From Micavibrio sp. UBA1850 (GTDB lineage Bacteria; Pseudomonadota; Alphaproteobacteria; Micavibrionales; Micavibrionaceae): a DNA stretch of 35,254 nt. This document shows, in pieces, positions 6,534 through 15,675 of the stretch; position 1 is the first letter of the stretch, and each line of letters begins with the position of its first letter. Below the pieces are notes generated by a model. It was not told the DNA's origin. It did not search any database and was given only the letters and a program-made list of their open reading frames with translations. The stretch covers positions 1 to 35,254 of the forward strand of contig DDIM01000005.1 of the NCBI GenBank assembly GCA_002338525.1. The letters run 5' to 3'. The position numbers and the translations under genes were made by a program.

Positions 6534-9290
6534 ATGGCACATATCGGTCACGATTCTCTCAAAACATGCAAAACTCTGACAGTAGATGGGAAAGACTATA
6601 AGTATTTTTCTATAAAAGAGGCAGCTGAACAGCTAGGTAATATAGATAAGCTACCTTACACACTTAAAGTTCTTCTTGAGAATCTGCTTCGTTTCGAAGA
6701 CGGTCGCAGTGTAACAAAAGAAGATGTGCAAGCGATCATTGATTGGCAAAAAGAAAAACGCTCAACGAAAGAGATTGCATATCGCCCTGCACGAGTTTTG
6801 ATGCAAGATTTCACAGGGGTTCCAGCGGTCGTTGATTTGGCGGCCATGCGTGATGCTATGGTGTCCCTAGAAGGTGATGCACAAAAAATTAACCCTCTTG
6901 TTCCTGTTGATCTGGTGATTGACCACTCTGTTATGGTTGATGAGTTTGGAACAGAACAAGCGTTTCAAATCAATGTTGATCGTGAATTTGAACGTAACGG
7001 CGAGCGTTATGAGTTTCTAAAATGGGGGCAAGGCGCCTTTAAAAACTTCCGTGTTGTACCACCTGGGACAGGAATTTGCCACCAAGTAAACCTTGAGTAT
7101 TTGTCCCAAACGGTATGGGAGTCTGAGGGCTATGTCTATCCTGATACACTTGTTGGAACAGATTCTCACACAACGATGGTGAACGGACTTTCTGTTCTTG
7201 GATGGGGTGTTGGTGGTATTGAAGCAGAAGCCGCAATGCTTGGCCAGCCGATCTCGATGCTTATCCCTGAAGTTGTAGGATTTAAAATAACAGGAAAAAT
7301 GAAAGAAGGTGCTACGGCCACCGACCTCGTATTACGTGTTGTTGAAATGCTTCGCGAATTGGGCGTGGTTGGTAAATTTGTAGAATTTTACGGTGAAGGA
7401 TTAGATCATCTAACGCTTGCCGATCAGGCAACAATTGCCAATATGGCGCCAGAATATGGCGCAACATGTGGCTTTTTCCCTATCGATGATGAAACGTTAA
7501 ACTATCTTCGCTTCACAGGTCGCGATGAACACCGCGTCAAGTTGGTTGAAGCCTACGCCAAAGAACAAGGCATGTGGCGTGACAGCACAACAGTGGATCC
7601 GGAATTCACAGAAACACTTCACCTTGATTTAGATGATGTTGTTCCTGCAATTTCAGGACCTAAACGCCCCCAAGACCGTATTTTACTTTCTGAGGCATCA
7701 ACAAAATTCCATGAACTTATCGGCCCGGCGCTTGAAATCCAGCCTATTGGCGAAGAAGGTAAGCTTCTTGATGAAGCGGGACAAATGCCTGCCCATAAAA
7801 TGGAAGAAATACAAAAAGTCATTGATAATACCACACCCGAGGCTCCAAAGTTGGACTATGACCTCAAGCATGGTGACGTTGTGATTGCAGCCATTACAAG
7901 TTGTACAAATACATCAAACCCAAATGTTATGGTTGCCGCTGGCCTTCTGGCGCGTAAAGCACGCGCATTAGGACTACAGGTTAAGCCATGGGTTAAAACG
8001 TCACTTGCACCAGGCTCACAGGTTGTGACAAGCTACCTTGATAAAGCCGGTCTGACAGAGGATTTGGATGCACTTGGTTTTGACACGGTAGGTTACGGGT
8101 GTACAACATGTATTGGTAACTCAGGCCCACTACCAGAAGATATCGCCAATGCTATCGAAAGCGGTGATTTAAACGTCACATCGGTATTATCTGGGAATCG
8201 TAACTTTGAAGGGCGCATCAGCCCGCATGTAAAATCAAACTATTTGGCTTCACCACCTTTGGTTGTTGCATATGCATTGGCTGGATCAATGCTGAAAGAT
8301 ATGTACAATGATCCACTTGGCAAAGACAAAGACGGTAACGATGTTTATATGAAAGACATCTGGCCAACAAACAAAGAAATCCAAGACACTGTACGCAAAT
8401 GCTTGACACCTGAAATGTTTAAAGATCGCTATGGAGATGTGTTTAAAGGAACTAAAGAGTGGCAAGCCATTGATACGGCAGAGGCAAGTGAGACATACGC
8501 TTGGAATTCAGAGTCTACGTATATTCAAAACCCGCCATTCTTTGAAGGTATGGGCATAGATGCACAAGACCCCAAGGATATAAAGGGCGCTCGTCCGCTG
8601 GCCATTCTTGGGCAAAGTGTGACGACTGACCACATTTCACCTGCAGGCTCATTTAGATCAACGCACCCTGCTGGAGAATATTTGGTTGAGCGCGGCGTAA
8701 GTCCAAAAGACTTCAACTCCTATGGCTCTCGACGAGGAAATGACCGCGTCATGACACGGGGGACATTTGCCAATATCCGTATTCGAAATGAAATGGTTCC
8801 AGAAACTGAAGGGGGCTTTACCAAATACATCCCAACAGGCGAGGAAATGAGTATTTATGACGCGGCGATGAAATATCGCGAAGATAACACGCCACTTGTC
8901 GTGTTCGCCGGTGCAGAGTATGGAACAGGATCATCTCGTGACTGGGCTGCAAAGGGGACACGCTTACTGGGCGTCAAGGCCGTCATCACCGAAAGCTTTG
9001 AGCGAATTCACCGCTCAAACCTTATCGGAATGGGGGTATTGCCGCTTCAATTCCAAAATGGTGAGACGCGTGAAACACTAAAACTAACAGGTGATGAGGT
9101 CATTGATATTACTGGTGTTTCTTCAATCAAACCACTGAGCGAAGTTGACATGAATATCACTTACAAAGATGGAACGAGTGCGCAGACAAAGCTTCTCGTT
9201 CGTATTGATACACAAGACGAGATGGACTACTACAAAAATGGTGGAATACTTCACTATGTTCTGCGCCGCTTAGCCAAAGGCGAAAGCTAG
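6534..9290 (+). CDS. acnA: Aconitate hydratase A
   Basis: Interconverts citrate and isocitrate through cis-aconitate in the TCA cycle; monomeric cytoplasmic [4Fe-4S] enzyme. At 918 residues it matches the IRP1/AcnA type, not AcnB. The three cluster cysteines are visible: C456 in the AITSCTNTSNPNVM motif and two in YGCTTCIGNSGPLPE (about 523 and 526). Other landmarks are GTDSHTTMVNGLSVLGWGVGG (residues about 210-230, substrate binding), GNRNFEGRISPHVKSNYL and the swivelling C-terminal domain with GAEYGTGSSRDWAAKGT and the ESFERIHRSNLIGMGVLPL block. SD AGGAG sits about seven bases before ATG. Single-gene unit with its own promoter region; a leader inverted repeat may regulate it. Confidence 0.98.
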   Translation: MAHIGHDSLKTCKTLTVDGKDYKYFSIKEAAEQLGNIDKLPYTLKVLLENLLRFEDGRSVTKEDVQAIIDWQKEKRSTKEIAYRPARVLMQDFTGVPAVVDLAAMRDAMVSLEGDAQKINPLVPVDLVIDHSVMVDEFGTEQAFQINVDREFERNGERYEFLKWGQGAFKNFRVVPPGTGICHQVNLEYLSQTVWESEGYVYPDTLVGTDSHTTMVNGLSVLGWGVGGIEAEAAMLGQPISMLIPEVVGFKITGKMKEGATATDLVLRVVEMLRELGVVGKFVEFYGEGLDHLTLADQATIANMAPEYGATCGFFPIDDETLNYLRFTGRDEHRVKLVEAYAKEQGMWRDSTTVDPEFTETLHLDLDDVVPAISGPKRPQDRILLSEASTKFHELIGPALEIQPIGEEGKLLDEAGQMPAHKMEEIQKVIDNTTPEAPKLDYDLKHGDVVIAAITSCTNTSNPNVMVAAGLLARKARALGLQVKPWVKTSLAPGSQVVTSYLDKAGLTEDLDALGFDTVGYGCTTCIGNSGPLPEDIANAIESGDLNVTSVLSGNRNFEGRISPHVKSNYLASPPLVVAYALAGSMLKDMYNDPLGKDKDGNDVYMKDIWPTNKEIQDTVRKCLTPEMFKDRYGDVFKGTKEWQAIDTAEASETYAWNSESTYIQNPPFFEGMGIDAQDPKDIKGARPLAILGQSVTTDHISPAGSFRSTHPAGEYLVERGVSPKDFNSYGSRRGNDRVMTRGTFANIRIRNEMVPETEGGFTKYIPTGEEMSIYDAAMKYREDNTPLVVFAGAEYGTGSSRDWAAKGTRLLGVKAVITESFERIHRSNLIGMGVLPLQFQNGETRETLKLTGDEVIDITGVSSIKPLSEVDMNITYKDGTSAQTKLLVRIDTQDEMDYYKNGGILHYVLRRLAKGES

Positions 9291-9327
9291 AGCCGCGGCC
9301 TGTCTTTTTGAAGACAGAAAAAAATAG

Positions 9328-10269
9328 TTAATCTATATAGACCTCGTCTTCACCGTCGAGGTCTTTTTCTTTTCCCTCTTCGTCTTTACCAAAAACATCA
9401 GCGGCAAAACGCTCGGCTTCGTTAATGAGGTCCTTGAACTCGGGACGTTCAGGACGATAATGCACAGGAGAATCACGTTCAAAAGTCGCAATTTCTGCGT
9501 TTAACGAACCCAGTCTACGAAGTGATGATTTGGCTTTGAGGCTTTCTTTGTCGCTTGTTGAAATCAATCTCATGCGTTGCTTTTCATTTGCAACACCAAT
9601 GACAAACGATAGCTGAATACCTTCTAAAAATGCTGCGCATACATTGAGACACTGTACGGGCGAGACGGCGTATTCTGCCGTGTCCTCAACACGAAAATTA
9701 AATGTAGAGTTACGCTCGGAATTTCTTAAAATTATCCCGCATCGCCCTTTGCCGCCTTCAATGAATATGACCATTCCAATGTTTGATTCATAAACAACGC
9801 TAACCTCTTTACCAAGCTGGCTGAAAGCTTCCTCTGCAAGGCGCACAGACGCATCATAATTTTCCGGATTGGCAGCATCACATTTTTCGATCAAATCAAG
9901 AAAGGGGTGATATTCACCACGTGTAAAAAGACGTCGGCCTCTCGCAAAGACAGCAACCCACAGGTCAGGGTTGTGCGTGCGCTCATGCTCTCCGATTAAG
10001 CGCTCCCATGTATCTTCCCAGTCATATGGAATGTTACGAACAAGAATAGGGCCTTGTGCTCTGAATGTTTGGACAATTTTTCCAGCCATACGAATGCACA
10101 TATGCATGTTTTGAGCGCGAACGATAATGGTCTCGAGTGTGATACCCCTTGCATCCGTTAAATTAACAGCAATACGATTACTCATAGCGACAAGTGGCTT
10201 GTCGTTGATGTCGCCTTTCATGTCACGAATGACGAATTTTTCTCGTAATAATGTAGTGTTAAAATCCAT
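9328..10269 (-). CDS. Conserved-looking protein of unknown function, acidic tail
   Basis: I do not recognise this 313-residue protein. There is no signal peptide or membrane segment, so it is probably cytoplasmic. The order of composition is: an N-terminal beta-rich part (1-80) with MSNRIAVNLTDARGITLETI and MHMCIRMAGKIVQTF; a mixed middle (90-240) with YESNIGMVIFIEGGKGRCGI followed by a strand-rich NSTFNFRVEDTAEYAVSP; and a charged C-terminal part ending in a strongly acidic tail (EEGKEKDLDGEDEVYID). It lies convergent with acnA, 37 bases from it, and 83 bases downstream of another unknown minus-strand gene, with which it could be co-transcribed. Codon use looks like that of its neighbours. 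Confidence 0.75.
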   Translation of the reverse strand: MDFNTTLLREKFVIRDMKGDINDKPLVAMSNRIAVNLTDARGITLETIIVRAQNMHMCIRMAGKIVQTFRAQGPILVRNIPYDWEDTWERLIGEHERTHNPDLWVAVFARGRRLFTRGEYHPFLDLIEKCDAANPENYDASVRLAEEAFSQLGKEVSVVYESNIGMVIFIEGGKGRCGIILRNSERNSTFNFRVEDTAEYAVSPVQCLNVCAAFLEGIQLSFVIGVANEKQRMRLISTSDKESLKAKSSLRRLGSLNAEIATFERDSPVHYRPERPEFKDLINEAERFAADVFGKDEEGKEKDLDGEDEVYID

Positions 10270-10352
10270 GCAAAGGTAAATCCTGAAGATATAAATGTCT
10301 ATGTAACAAGAATATCACATCTACATGCAGATGAAATAATGAAATAACGATT

Positions 10353-10889
10353 TTATGCTGTATGCCGTGGACGCTCGTTATCTAGCGCGTGAAGCAGTTC
10401 AGGATTTAGTTTCATTTCAAATTTACTATCAAATGCCATTTCCAAATCATCTAATTGACGAGAAAATTGCATATATTGACGCTCTATCTGGGTTCGAACG
10501 GGAAGGTCCTTTTCAAAAGCAATCTCGAGGGCTGCGTGCTTACTGCCTAGACGTGCTGCATTAAAAGAATTTAGTGTTGCACGTGCTCGGCTTTCTTCTG
10601 ATTGTCTGCGATCAACCCAAAACTGATCATAAACGTCCACAATATGCCCAATATCAGCCTCGCCTATAATACCTTCTGAAAATACGCCCAAGCCACAGCC
10701 TAAAATTTGGTCGGCGACAAGTGTGCTAAACATATTATCGTCGCCATTTGTAAGGCGAGAATCTGATTGGGCAAAAATAAAGCCGCGATGTGTGGGATTG
10801 TCTGGGTGTGGCGCGCACTGCTTAACTGATTCTTCTAATCTTTTCATTTGTGCCATGATGGCCTGTTTTTGTTGCTGTACATCGCTCAT
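10353..10889 (-). CDS. Unknown cytoplasmic helical protein
   Basis: 178 residues, not recognised. The N-terminus (1-24) is a Gln/Lys/Met-rich helix, followed by a turn-rich section HPDNPTHRGFIFAQSDSRLT, a small glycine-rich hydrophobic patch (ADQILGCGLGVFSEGIIGEA, about 60-79), and then a long mainly helical C-terminal half with IERQYMQFSRQLDDLEMAF that may form a coiled coil. No signal peptide or clear enzyme motif. It precedes the unknown gene at 9328 in the direction of transcription. Confidence 0.7.
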   Translation of the reverse strand: MSDVQQQKQAIMAQMKRLEESVKQCAPHPDNPTHRGFIFAQSDSRLTNGDDNMFSTLVADQILGCGLGVFSEGIIGEADIGHIVDVYDQFWVDRRQSEESRARATLNSFNAARLGSKHAALEIAFEKDLPVRTQIERQYMQFSRQLDDLEMAFDSKFEMKLNPELLHALDNERPRHTA

Positions 10890-10981
10890 TTGTGTTTGTC
10901 TCCCTTTAAAATCTGACCTGATCTTAATGGAATTTGGTAAACAGAGGCTTAACAGATGGCAAAAAATTTAGAAAAACCCAG

Positions 10982-11806
10982 TTATTCGCCGTGAATGACG
11001 TCTAAGATTTTTCTTTGATCCGCAAAAAACGTCTCAACGGTTTGCGCATGCAGGTCTTCCCACTTATCCATATCGACGCTGCTGGGGACTTCATATGTGG
11101 GGTAGTAAGCATAAGGCGTGGCCTTATCCCATGCTTCTATCTTTTGTAAAAGAAGCTCGGCGCGCGCTTTGTTGGAAATAAACCAGCCCGTTAGCCCTTT
11201 TGCAAAATCTTTAGAAAGGTTAATGGTCTCATATGCTGGATGGTCTCTAAAACTTGCGGGGTTATCTTCATCAATTTCAGGGACGGGCCAGCGTTTAATG
11301 TCAAATTGTGCGCGAAGTTGCGCCGCATAAAGATACAGTGCGGCTTGTTTTTTGTTACCCATGTTCAGGTAGTATTCGGCAGCAAGCACCAGCATCATGG
11401 GAGAGGCACGTTCAGGCATATCATTTAATTTGGCAACGCTTGATGCTTTTCTTGTCAAATCACTGCTAAGTAAATCTGCAATATAGGGCCATTCAAACAC
11501 GTCATCCATAGGCACAAAATAAGGAAGATCTTCTGCGGGGTTATCAAGATGCTTAATCGCAATAGGTGTCGTTGGCTGAGCCTTATTGTCTTTAACTTTG
11601 TTTTTGAGGGGCGCTTCCAACGCCTCTAACACAGCCTTTTTTGCCTCTTCTTCTCGAGATTTTTGCGCATCTTCATCATTCGAAGGGCTGACAATTGTGT
11701 GATTCATGCCCATTTTACGGGGCTGCATAATTTGTGCATGTGAAACAGAGCTCGTAGTCATCGCAAGCACACATGTCAGGCCTAGAAGTGAGGGGGATAG
11801 CCTCAT
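10982..11806 (-). CDS. Exported protein of unknown function with a TPR-like section
   Basis: 274 residues. Signal peptide at 1-24 (SLLGLTCVLAMTTSSVSHAQ, cleavage expected after SHA). A charged Glu/Lys/Ala helix (46-75) comes next, then a helical section with MMLVLAAEYYLNMGNKKQAALYLYAAQLRA strung over two lines of helix, whose A-x-x-Y-x-x-G-x-x-x-x-A pattern is like a tetratricopeptide repeat. The remainder contains many aromatic residues and Pro. The start overlaps the stop of the upstream kinase as ATGA, so the two are translationally coupled even though one is cytoplasmic and one periplasmic. No specific function can be assigned. Confidence 0.75.
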   Translation of the reverse strand: MRLSPSLLGLTCVLAMTTSSVSHAQIMQPRKMGMNHTIVSPSNDEDAQKSREEEAKKAVLEALEAPLKNKVKDNKAQPTTPIAIKHLDNPAEDLPYFVPMDDVFEWPYIADLLSSDLTRKASSVAKLNDMPERASPMMLVLAAEYYLNMGNKKQAALYLYAAQLRAQFDIKRWPVPEIDEDNPASFRDHPAYETINLSKDFAKGLTGWFISNKARAELLLQKIEAWDKATPYAYYPTYEVPSSVDMDKWEDLHAQTVETFFADQRKILDVIHGE

Positions 11807-12780
11807 AATCCCTCCAGATAATGTTTGAGAGACCCAACAGGGCGCGCGCCATATCTTTTAATTGCGTCTGCACCACACCGGCATCCTAAAATCCCTGCGT
11901 TTTTGAGGTCAAAGCCGTTGATCAAACCATATAAAAAACCGCCAGAAAAATGATCGCCTGCACCACATGTGTCAATGGGGTTGGCTGCATTTTGAGGGGT
12001 GTCGACTTTCATAAGCTCGCCGTCTTTAAAAACATATGCCCCGTCTGAACCAAGCGTAATTGCGCCTGTCTTATTCTTGTCTTTTAAATGCTTCGTGATG
12101 TCTTCTAAGCTTGTGTTTGGAAAACAAGCGCGCGCCTCGTTAGCGTTGAAAATAACGACATCACAGCGATCAATTAAATTTTGTGTGTGCTCAGGAAAAT
12201 TAAGCGCAACACTAACGTCACCAGGGTGAAATACTGATATCGTTTTGTCTTTATCAATTGAGTTTAATATTTTATCAAATGCATCATAGGCATGGGGCGA
12301 GTAAAGACTGTATCCATCAAGATAGACGATCTTGCTGTCATTTATAGTCGGCATATCCATGTCATCAAAACTGATCTCTGCACTAATCCCGTAGTAGGAC
12401 CCAAATGTACGCTCGGCATCAGGGGTCGTGAGACAAAAAATCTGTGCGGTTTCAAGATCAGTATCTGTTATCGCACCCATTGGATAATCAATGCCAATTT
12501 TTTCCATGGTCTCAAGAATGATCTGCCCGGCGTTATCATTTGCAAGGCGGCCCATGAAGGCTGTTTTGCATCCCAACGCGGTCATGACATGGCAGACATT
12601 CGATGCTGCACCGCCAATATTATAAGCAATAGAAGGGAGCTGTTTTATTAAGGTTTCTTTAGTGTCTTCATCAATCACAAATTGTCGAGATTTTTGAAGA
12701 GAAAATTTGTCTAGGACGCTTTCGTCTACGGAAGCGACAAGATCAAGGCACGCGTTGCCAATTCCTGTGAAATCATACAT
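11803..12780 (-). CDS. PfkB-family sugar/nucleoside kinase (adenosine-kinase-like)
   Basis: 325 residues of the ribokinase (PfkB) superfamily, which phosphorylates sugars or nucleosides with ATP. Visible: the N-terminal GIGNACLDLVASVDE, substrate-lid glycines in YNIGGAASNVCHVMTALG (PfkB signature 1 region), MGRLANDNAGQIILETMEKIGI, the nucleotide-binding GAITLGSDGAYVFKDGE, and PfkB signature 2 DTCGAGDHFSGGFLYGL with the catalytic Asp in GAGD near residue 275. The lid and overall shape recall adenosine/ribokinase-like proteins common in Alphaproteobacteria. The exact substrate is unclear. It ends in an ATGA overlap with the exported protein gene downstream. Confidence 0.9.
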   Translation of the reverse strand: MYDFTGIGNACLDLVASVDESVLDKFSLQKSRQFVIDEDTKETLIKQLPSIAYNIGGAASNVCHVMTALGCKTAFMGRLANDNAGQIILETMEKIGIDYPMGAITDTDLETAQIFCLTTPDAERTFGSYYGISAEISFDDMDMPTINDSKIVYLDGYSLYSPHAYDAFDKILNSIDKDKTISVFHPGDVSVALNFPEHTQNLIDRCDVVIFNANEARACFPNTSLEDITKHLKDKNKTGAITLGSDGAYVFKDGELMKVDTPQNAANPIDTCGAGDHFSGGFLYGLINGFDLKNAGILGCRCGADAIKRYGARPVGSLKHYLEGL

Positions 12781-12800
12781 GGGCTTTATATATAATCAGA

Positions 12801-12847
12801 CAAGTCGGATTGATCAATTGAAAAATAACAATTGTTCAACCCGACTT
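12801..12847. terminator. Long imperfect hairpin between two minus-strand genes
   Basis: Arms AAGTCGG (12802-12808) and CCGACTT (12841-12847) continue inward, across single mismatches, through TTGA/TCAA and CAATTG/CAATTG to an eight-base A-rich loop, giving a stem of about 19 pairs. It lies 16 bases beyond the stop of the CYTH-like gene (12864). The minus-strand sequence after it is AT-rich but lacks a clean T-run, so termination, RNA processing or stability are all possible. Confidence 0.5.
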
Positions 12848-12863
12848 ATATAAAAAATTAGAT

Positions 12864-13937
12864 TTAAGCTAGTCTTTGGCCTGGAAGCGCAATATTTTGC
12901 TGTGGCACGATCAAGTCACCCACTTTTTCCATGTTAAATGCCGCATTGGCTAGGTTTGTGTGTCTATCAAAGCTTACAACCTCAGAAGGGCGTATTCCTT
13001 GAATAAGGCCTTTTTGAGATGCATCTGAGCTTGAAAAATACGGCACATCAGGGTGATGTATTTTGTAGTATTTCATTACAGATTTTGTTGCTCTGACCTG
13101 TTTGCTGTTTCTTGATGGGTCAAGTTCGCCTGCATCAATATGACCCGCTAAGATTTCTCTGAGCTTGTCTTGTGCTTCGTTTATGATGTTTACCTTTGCG
13201 TCGCGAGACATAACTTGGTCATTGAATATAGATTTGATTTCATATTCTGCTTCAAAGTCTTGTCCTACAGGCATTTCACCAGTTGGCGTAAGGAAACGGT
13301 TGCTGTCTGCACATACATGGTACAAAACAACGCCGCCCTTACCCATATCAAGACCAAAGTAGTAATTTGATCTCTCGGTAAGGTATAAAGCCTCAACGCG
13401 AAGGTGTTCATCGTCGACTGCTGTCAGGAACTGAGGAAGGTCAACATCTCTTTCTGTATTTTTCAAAACAGATAAGCTGTTATCTAGGTTGTTAGGAGAT
13501 AGCTCGTTAGCCTTCGTTTCAAATTCAACACGGCCATCAATTTTACGACATTTCAAGGCTGCATCAGCATACGTATAAGATGTAGAGAAATCTGCAGTCA
13601 GGTTCATACGTGTTCTGTATTGGTAGCCTGCTTTATAAAACTCTTGTGTTGGTTGTATTCTGGGCTCTTGTGAATCATCAGTATGTGCCAGATCAACAGT
13701 ATCCATACAGATACTAAGAAGGCGGTAATTTGTGGGAATGATTCTAAGTTTGTCAGTCTCGGTGAGCTCTGAGTTGACGACGGTTTGGATAGTTTTATTA
13801 AAAACTTGTTTATCTTGTACAAGATATTTGAGCTCGGGCTCTAAATTGTTTGGTACGGCTTGTTCAATCGCCTTACCGTTAAAGTGTTTAGCGTTAATGT
13901 GTTGTTCTTGGGTGTTGTCTTCTGGATCATAAGCCAT
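12864..13937 (-). CDS. Divergent CYTH / triphosphate-tunnel-like protein
   Basis: 357 residues. The segment EPELKYLV (E33, E35, K37) matches the ExExK opening motif of CYTH domains, which form an eight-stranded tunnel that binds triphosphates and divalent metal. Later charged strands keep the same order: ICMDTVDL (cf. YFDT), GYQYRTR (104-110), ALKCRKIDGRVEFETK (128-142, Lys then RxExE), LRVEALYLTERSNYYFGLD (179-197) and the closing FEAEYEIK (E229, E231, E233, K235). Family members hydrolyse inorganic triphosphate, ThTP or make cAMP. The C-terminal ~110 residues have no clear match and hold a helical charged section. No signal peptide. The assignment rests on motif order, not on overall similarity; activity is unknown. 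Confidence 0.55.
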   Translation of the reverse strand: MAYDPEDNTQEQHINAKHFNGKAIEQAVPNNLEPELKYLVQDKQVFNKTIQTVVNSELTETDKLRIIPTNYRLLSICMDTVDLAHTDDSQEPRIQPTQEFYKAGYQYRTRMNLTADFSTSYTYADAALKCRKIDGRVEFETKANELSPNNLDNSLSVLKNTERDVDLPQFLTAVDDEHLRVEALYLTERSNYYFGLDMGKGGVVLYHVCADSNRFLTPTGEMPVGQDFEAEYEIKSIFNDQVMSRDAKVNIINEAQDKLREILAGHIDAGELDPSRNSKQVRATKSVMKYYKIHHPDVPYFSSSDASQKGLIQGIRPSEVVSFDRHTNLANAAFNMEKVGDLIVPQQNIALPGQRLA

Positions 13938-13997
13938 GTGGGTTCCCTATATATATGCAGTACTCCACTTTTACGTGAAGTGGTTAAGTTGCATCCT

Positions 13998-14024
13998 TTT
14001 ATAATTTGCGCGCAGAAATGTCAA
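13998..14024 (-). promoter_or_regulatory. Promoter of the CYTH-like gene
   Basis: On the minus strand a perfect TTGACA (14024-14019) is followed, after 15 bases, by TATAAA (14003-13998). The spacer is a little short but the hexamers are strong. The leader would be about 50 bases and contains a small hairpin, CCACTT/AAGTGG (13965-13970 with 13978-13983). Confidence 0.55.
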
Positions 14025-14178
14025 CACAAAAATTATGGTAAATAGGCGTTTTCTTTATGTAACTTAGAAAAATAGCAATAAATAGTTGTGGGTATCTTTT
14101 TTATCAGCAGACTCTAATGGATCAGCAGAGGGGGCGAACAAAATATAGAGGAAAGAGGTGAAAAGATTTTTGTCATCC

Positions 14179-14207
14179 TTGTTTTTTGATCCGCGCCAAA
14201 GTATTGT
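14179..14207 (+). promoter_or_regulatory. Candidate lpdA promoter
   Basis: TTGTTT (14179-14184), a 17-base spacer and TATTGT (14202-14207) would start transcription near 14214 and give a leader of about 35 bases. Matches are moderate (4 of 6 and 5 of 6) but spacing is ideal. Confidence 0.45.
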
Positions 14208-14248
14208 AATGATGTCCGAAACAAATCAACAATTTAAAAGGGTTTCTC

Positions 14249-15646
14249 ATGGCAAAACAATCTTCATATGACGTAATTGTAATTGGTGCTGGTCCGGGAG
14301 GATACGTATGTGCCATTCGTTGTGCGCAACTCGGTATGAAGGTTGCCTGCGTTGAAAAAGAAAAAACGCTAGGCGGGACATGCTTGAATATAGGCTGTAT
14401 TCCTTCAAAAGCTCTCCTTCAGGCCTCTGAAAAATACGACGAAGCCAAAAATCATCTCGATGTTATGGGCGTTGAGACAGGCAAAGTGTCTCTCAATCTC
14501 AAAAACATGATGAAGCATAAGGACGATGTCGTTGGCGCCAATACAAGCGGTATTGAATTTTTGTTCAAAAAGAACAAGGTCGATTGGTTAAAAGGAACAG
14601 CTAAAATTGAAGGCGAAGGCCAAGTGTCTATAGATGGGACATCTTATGAGGCACGTAATATTGTCATTGCGACAGGATCAGAAGTAAGCTCTCTTCCCAA
14701 TATAAAAATAGATGAAAAACAAATCGTGTCATCTACAGGGGCATTAAAGTTGCCTAAAGTTCCTAAAACAATGACAGTTATCGGCGGCGGCTATATTGGC
14801 CTTGAAATGGGGGCTGTCTGGTCTCGCCTGGGTGCTAAAGTCACAGTGGTTGAATATCTCGATAAAATCTTGCCGGGTATGGATCAAGATGTTTCAAAAG
14901 AAATGCTCAAAATTTTGAAAAAACAGGGAATGGAATTTAAACTTTCAACAAAAGTCACCGACACTAAAACATCAAAATCAGGTGTCGAGTTGACGGTAGA
15001 ACCTGCCACAGGCGGCGATAGCGAAACAATTAAATCTGATGTAGTGCTTGTTTCTGTAGGGCGTAAACCATTTACACAAGGTTTAGGGCTTGAAGATGCA
15101 GGTGTTGAGATGGATGAGCGTGGATGTATTAATGTCGATGAAACATTCGAAAGTTCTGTTGAGGGAATTTTTGCCATTGGAGATGTCATTAAAGGCCCCA
15201 TGCTTGCACACAAAGCAGAAGAAGAAGGTGTTGTTCTTGCAGAAATGCTTGCAGGTCAAACAGGACATATCGACTATAACCTTATTCCTGGGGTCGTTTA
15301 CACATATCCTGAGGCTTCGCAAATTGGTAAAACTGAACAAGCCCTTAAAGAAGAAGGTGTTGAGTATAAAGTTGGTAAATTCCCATTTATGGCCAATGGT
15401 CGCGCCCGTGCAATGAATGCAACTGAAGGGTTTGTTAAAATACTGGCTTGCGCAAAAACGGATAAAGTTTTAGGCGCGCATATTTTGGGCGCAGAGGCAG
15501 GAACGCTTATTCATGAAATTGGCGCTGTAATGGAATTTGGCGGTAGTGCCGAAGACATTGCACGCACATGTCATGCCCACCCAACATTGGCAGAAATCGT
15601 CAAAGAAGCAGCACTTGCCGTAGATGATCGCCCCATACATATTTAA
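14249..15646 (+). CDS. lpdA: Dihydrolipoyl dehydrogenase (E3)
   Basis: FAD flavoenzyme that re-oxidises dihydrolipoamide with NAD in the pyruvate, 2-oxoglutarate or branched-chain dehydrogenase complexes. Residues 1-40 contain the FAD-binding VIGAGPGGYVCAIRCAQLG; the redox-active disulphide is in GGTCLNIGCIPSKAL (about 42-56); the NAD-binding fold starts at VIGGGYIGLEMGAVW (about 177-191); IFAIGDVIKGPMLAHKAEEEG is the second FAD contact; and the C-terminal HAHPTLAE holds the catalytic His-Glu pair. At 465 residues it is the usual length with no lipoyl domain in front. No E1 or E2 gene is adjacent, so which complex it serves cannot be told, though a stand-alone lpd often serves the 2-oxoglutarate complex. 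A TerB-like gene follows 29 bases on. Confidence 0.97.
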   Translation: MAKQSSYDVIVIGAGPGGYVCAIRCAQLGMKVACVEKEKTLGGTCLNIGCIPSKALLQASEKYDEAKNHLDVMGVETGKVSLNLKNMMKHKDDVVGANTSGIEFLFKKNKVDWLKGTAKIEGEGQVSIDGTSYEARNIVIATGSEVSSLPNIKIDEKQIVSSTGALKLPKVPKTMTVIGGGYIGLEMGAVWSRLGAKVTVVEYLDKILPGMDQDVSKEMLKILKKQGMEFKLSTKVTDTKTSKSGVELTVEPATGGDSETIKSDVVLVSVGRKPFTQGLGLEDAGVEMDERGCINVDETFESSVEGIFAIGDVIKGPMLAHKAEEEGVVLAEMLAGQTGHIDYNLIPGVVYTYPEASQIGKTEQALKEEGVEYKVGKFPFMANGRARAMNATEGFVKILACAKTDKVLGAHILGAEAGTLIHEIGAVMEFGGSAEDIARTCHAHPTLAEIVKEAALAVDDRPIHI

Positions 15647-15675
15647 AACTAAAACATTAAAAAAAGAGCTTAATT

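Larger units (their letters stand above)
13938..14248. other. Divergent intergenic region between the CYTH-like gene and lpdA
   Basis: 311 bases without a gene. It holds the minus-strand promoter at 13998-14024, the leader hairpin at 13965-13983, and the plus-strand lpdA promoter at 14179-14207. In the middle (about 14040-14160) I see only AT-rich sequence and no convincing ORF, tRNA or repeat. Confidence 0.6.

Noticed and set aside
9300..9317. CTGTCTT/AAGACAG hairpin between acnA and the unknown gene at 9328 as a terminator
   Set aside because: On the plus strand it is followed by A's instead of T's, and in the minus direction no T-run follows, so it does not have terminator form, although it may still mark a processing site.
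15083..15416. Overlapping long frames on both strands inside lpdA
   Set aside because: lpdA is beyond doubt across this stretch and these frames lack SD sequences and family motifs.
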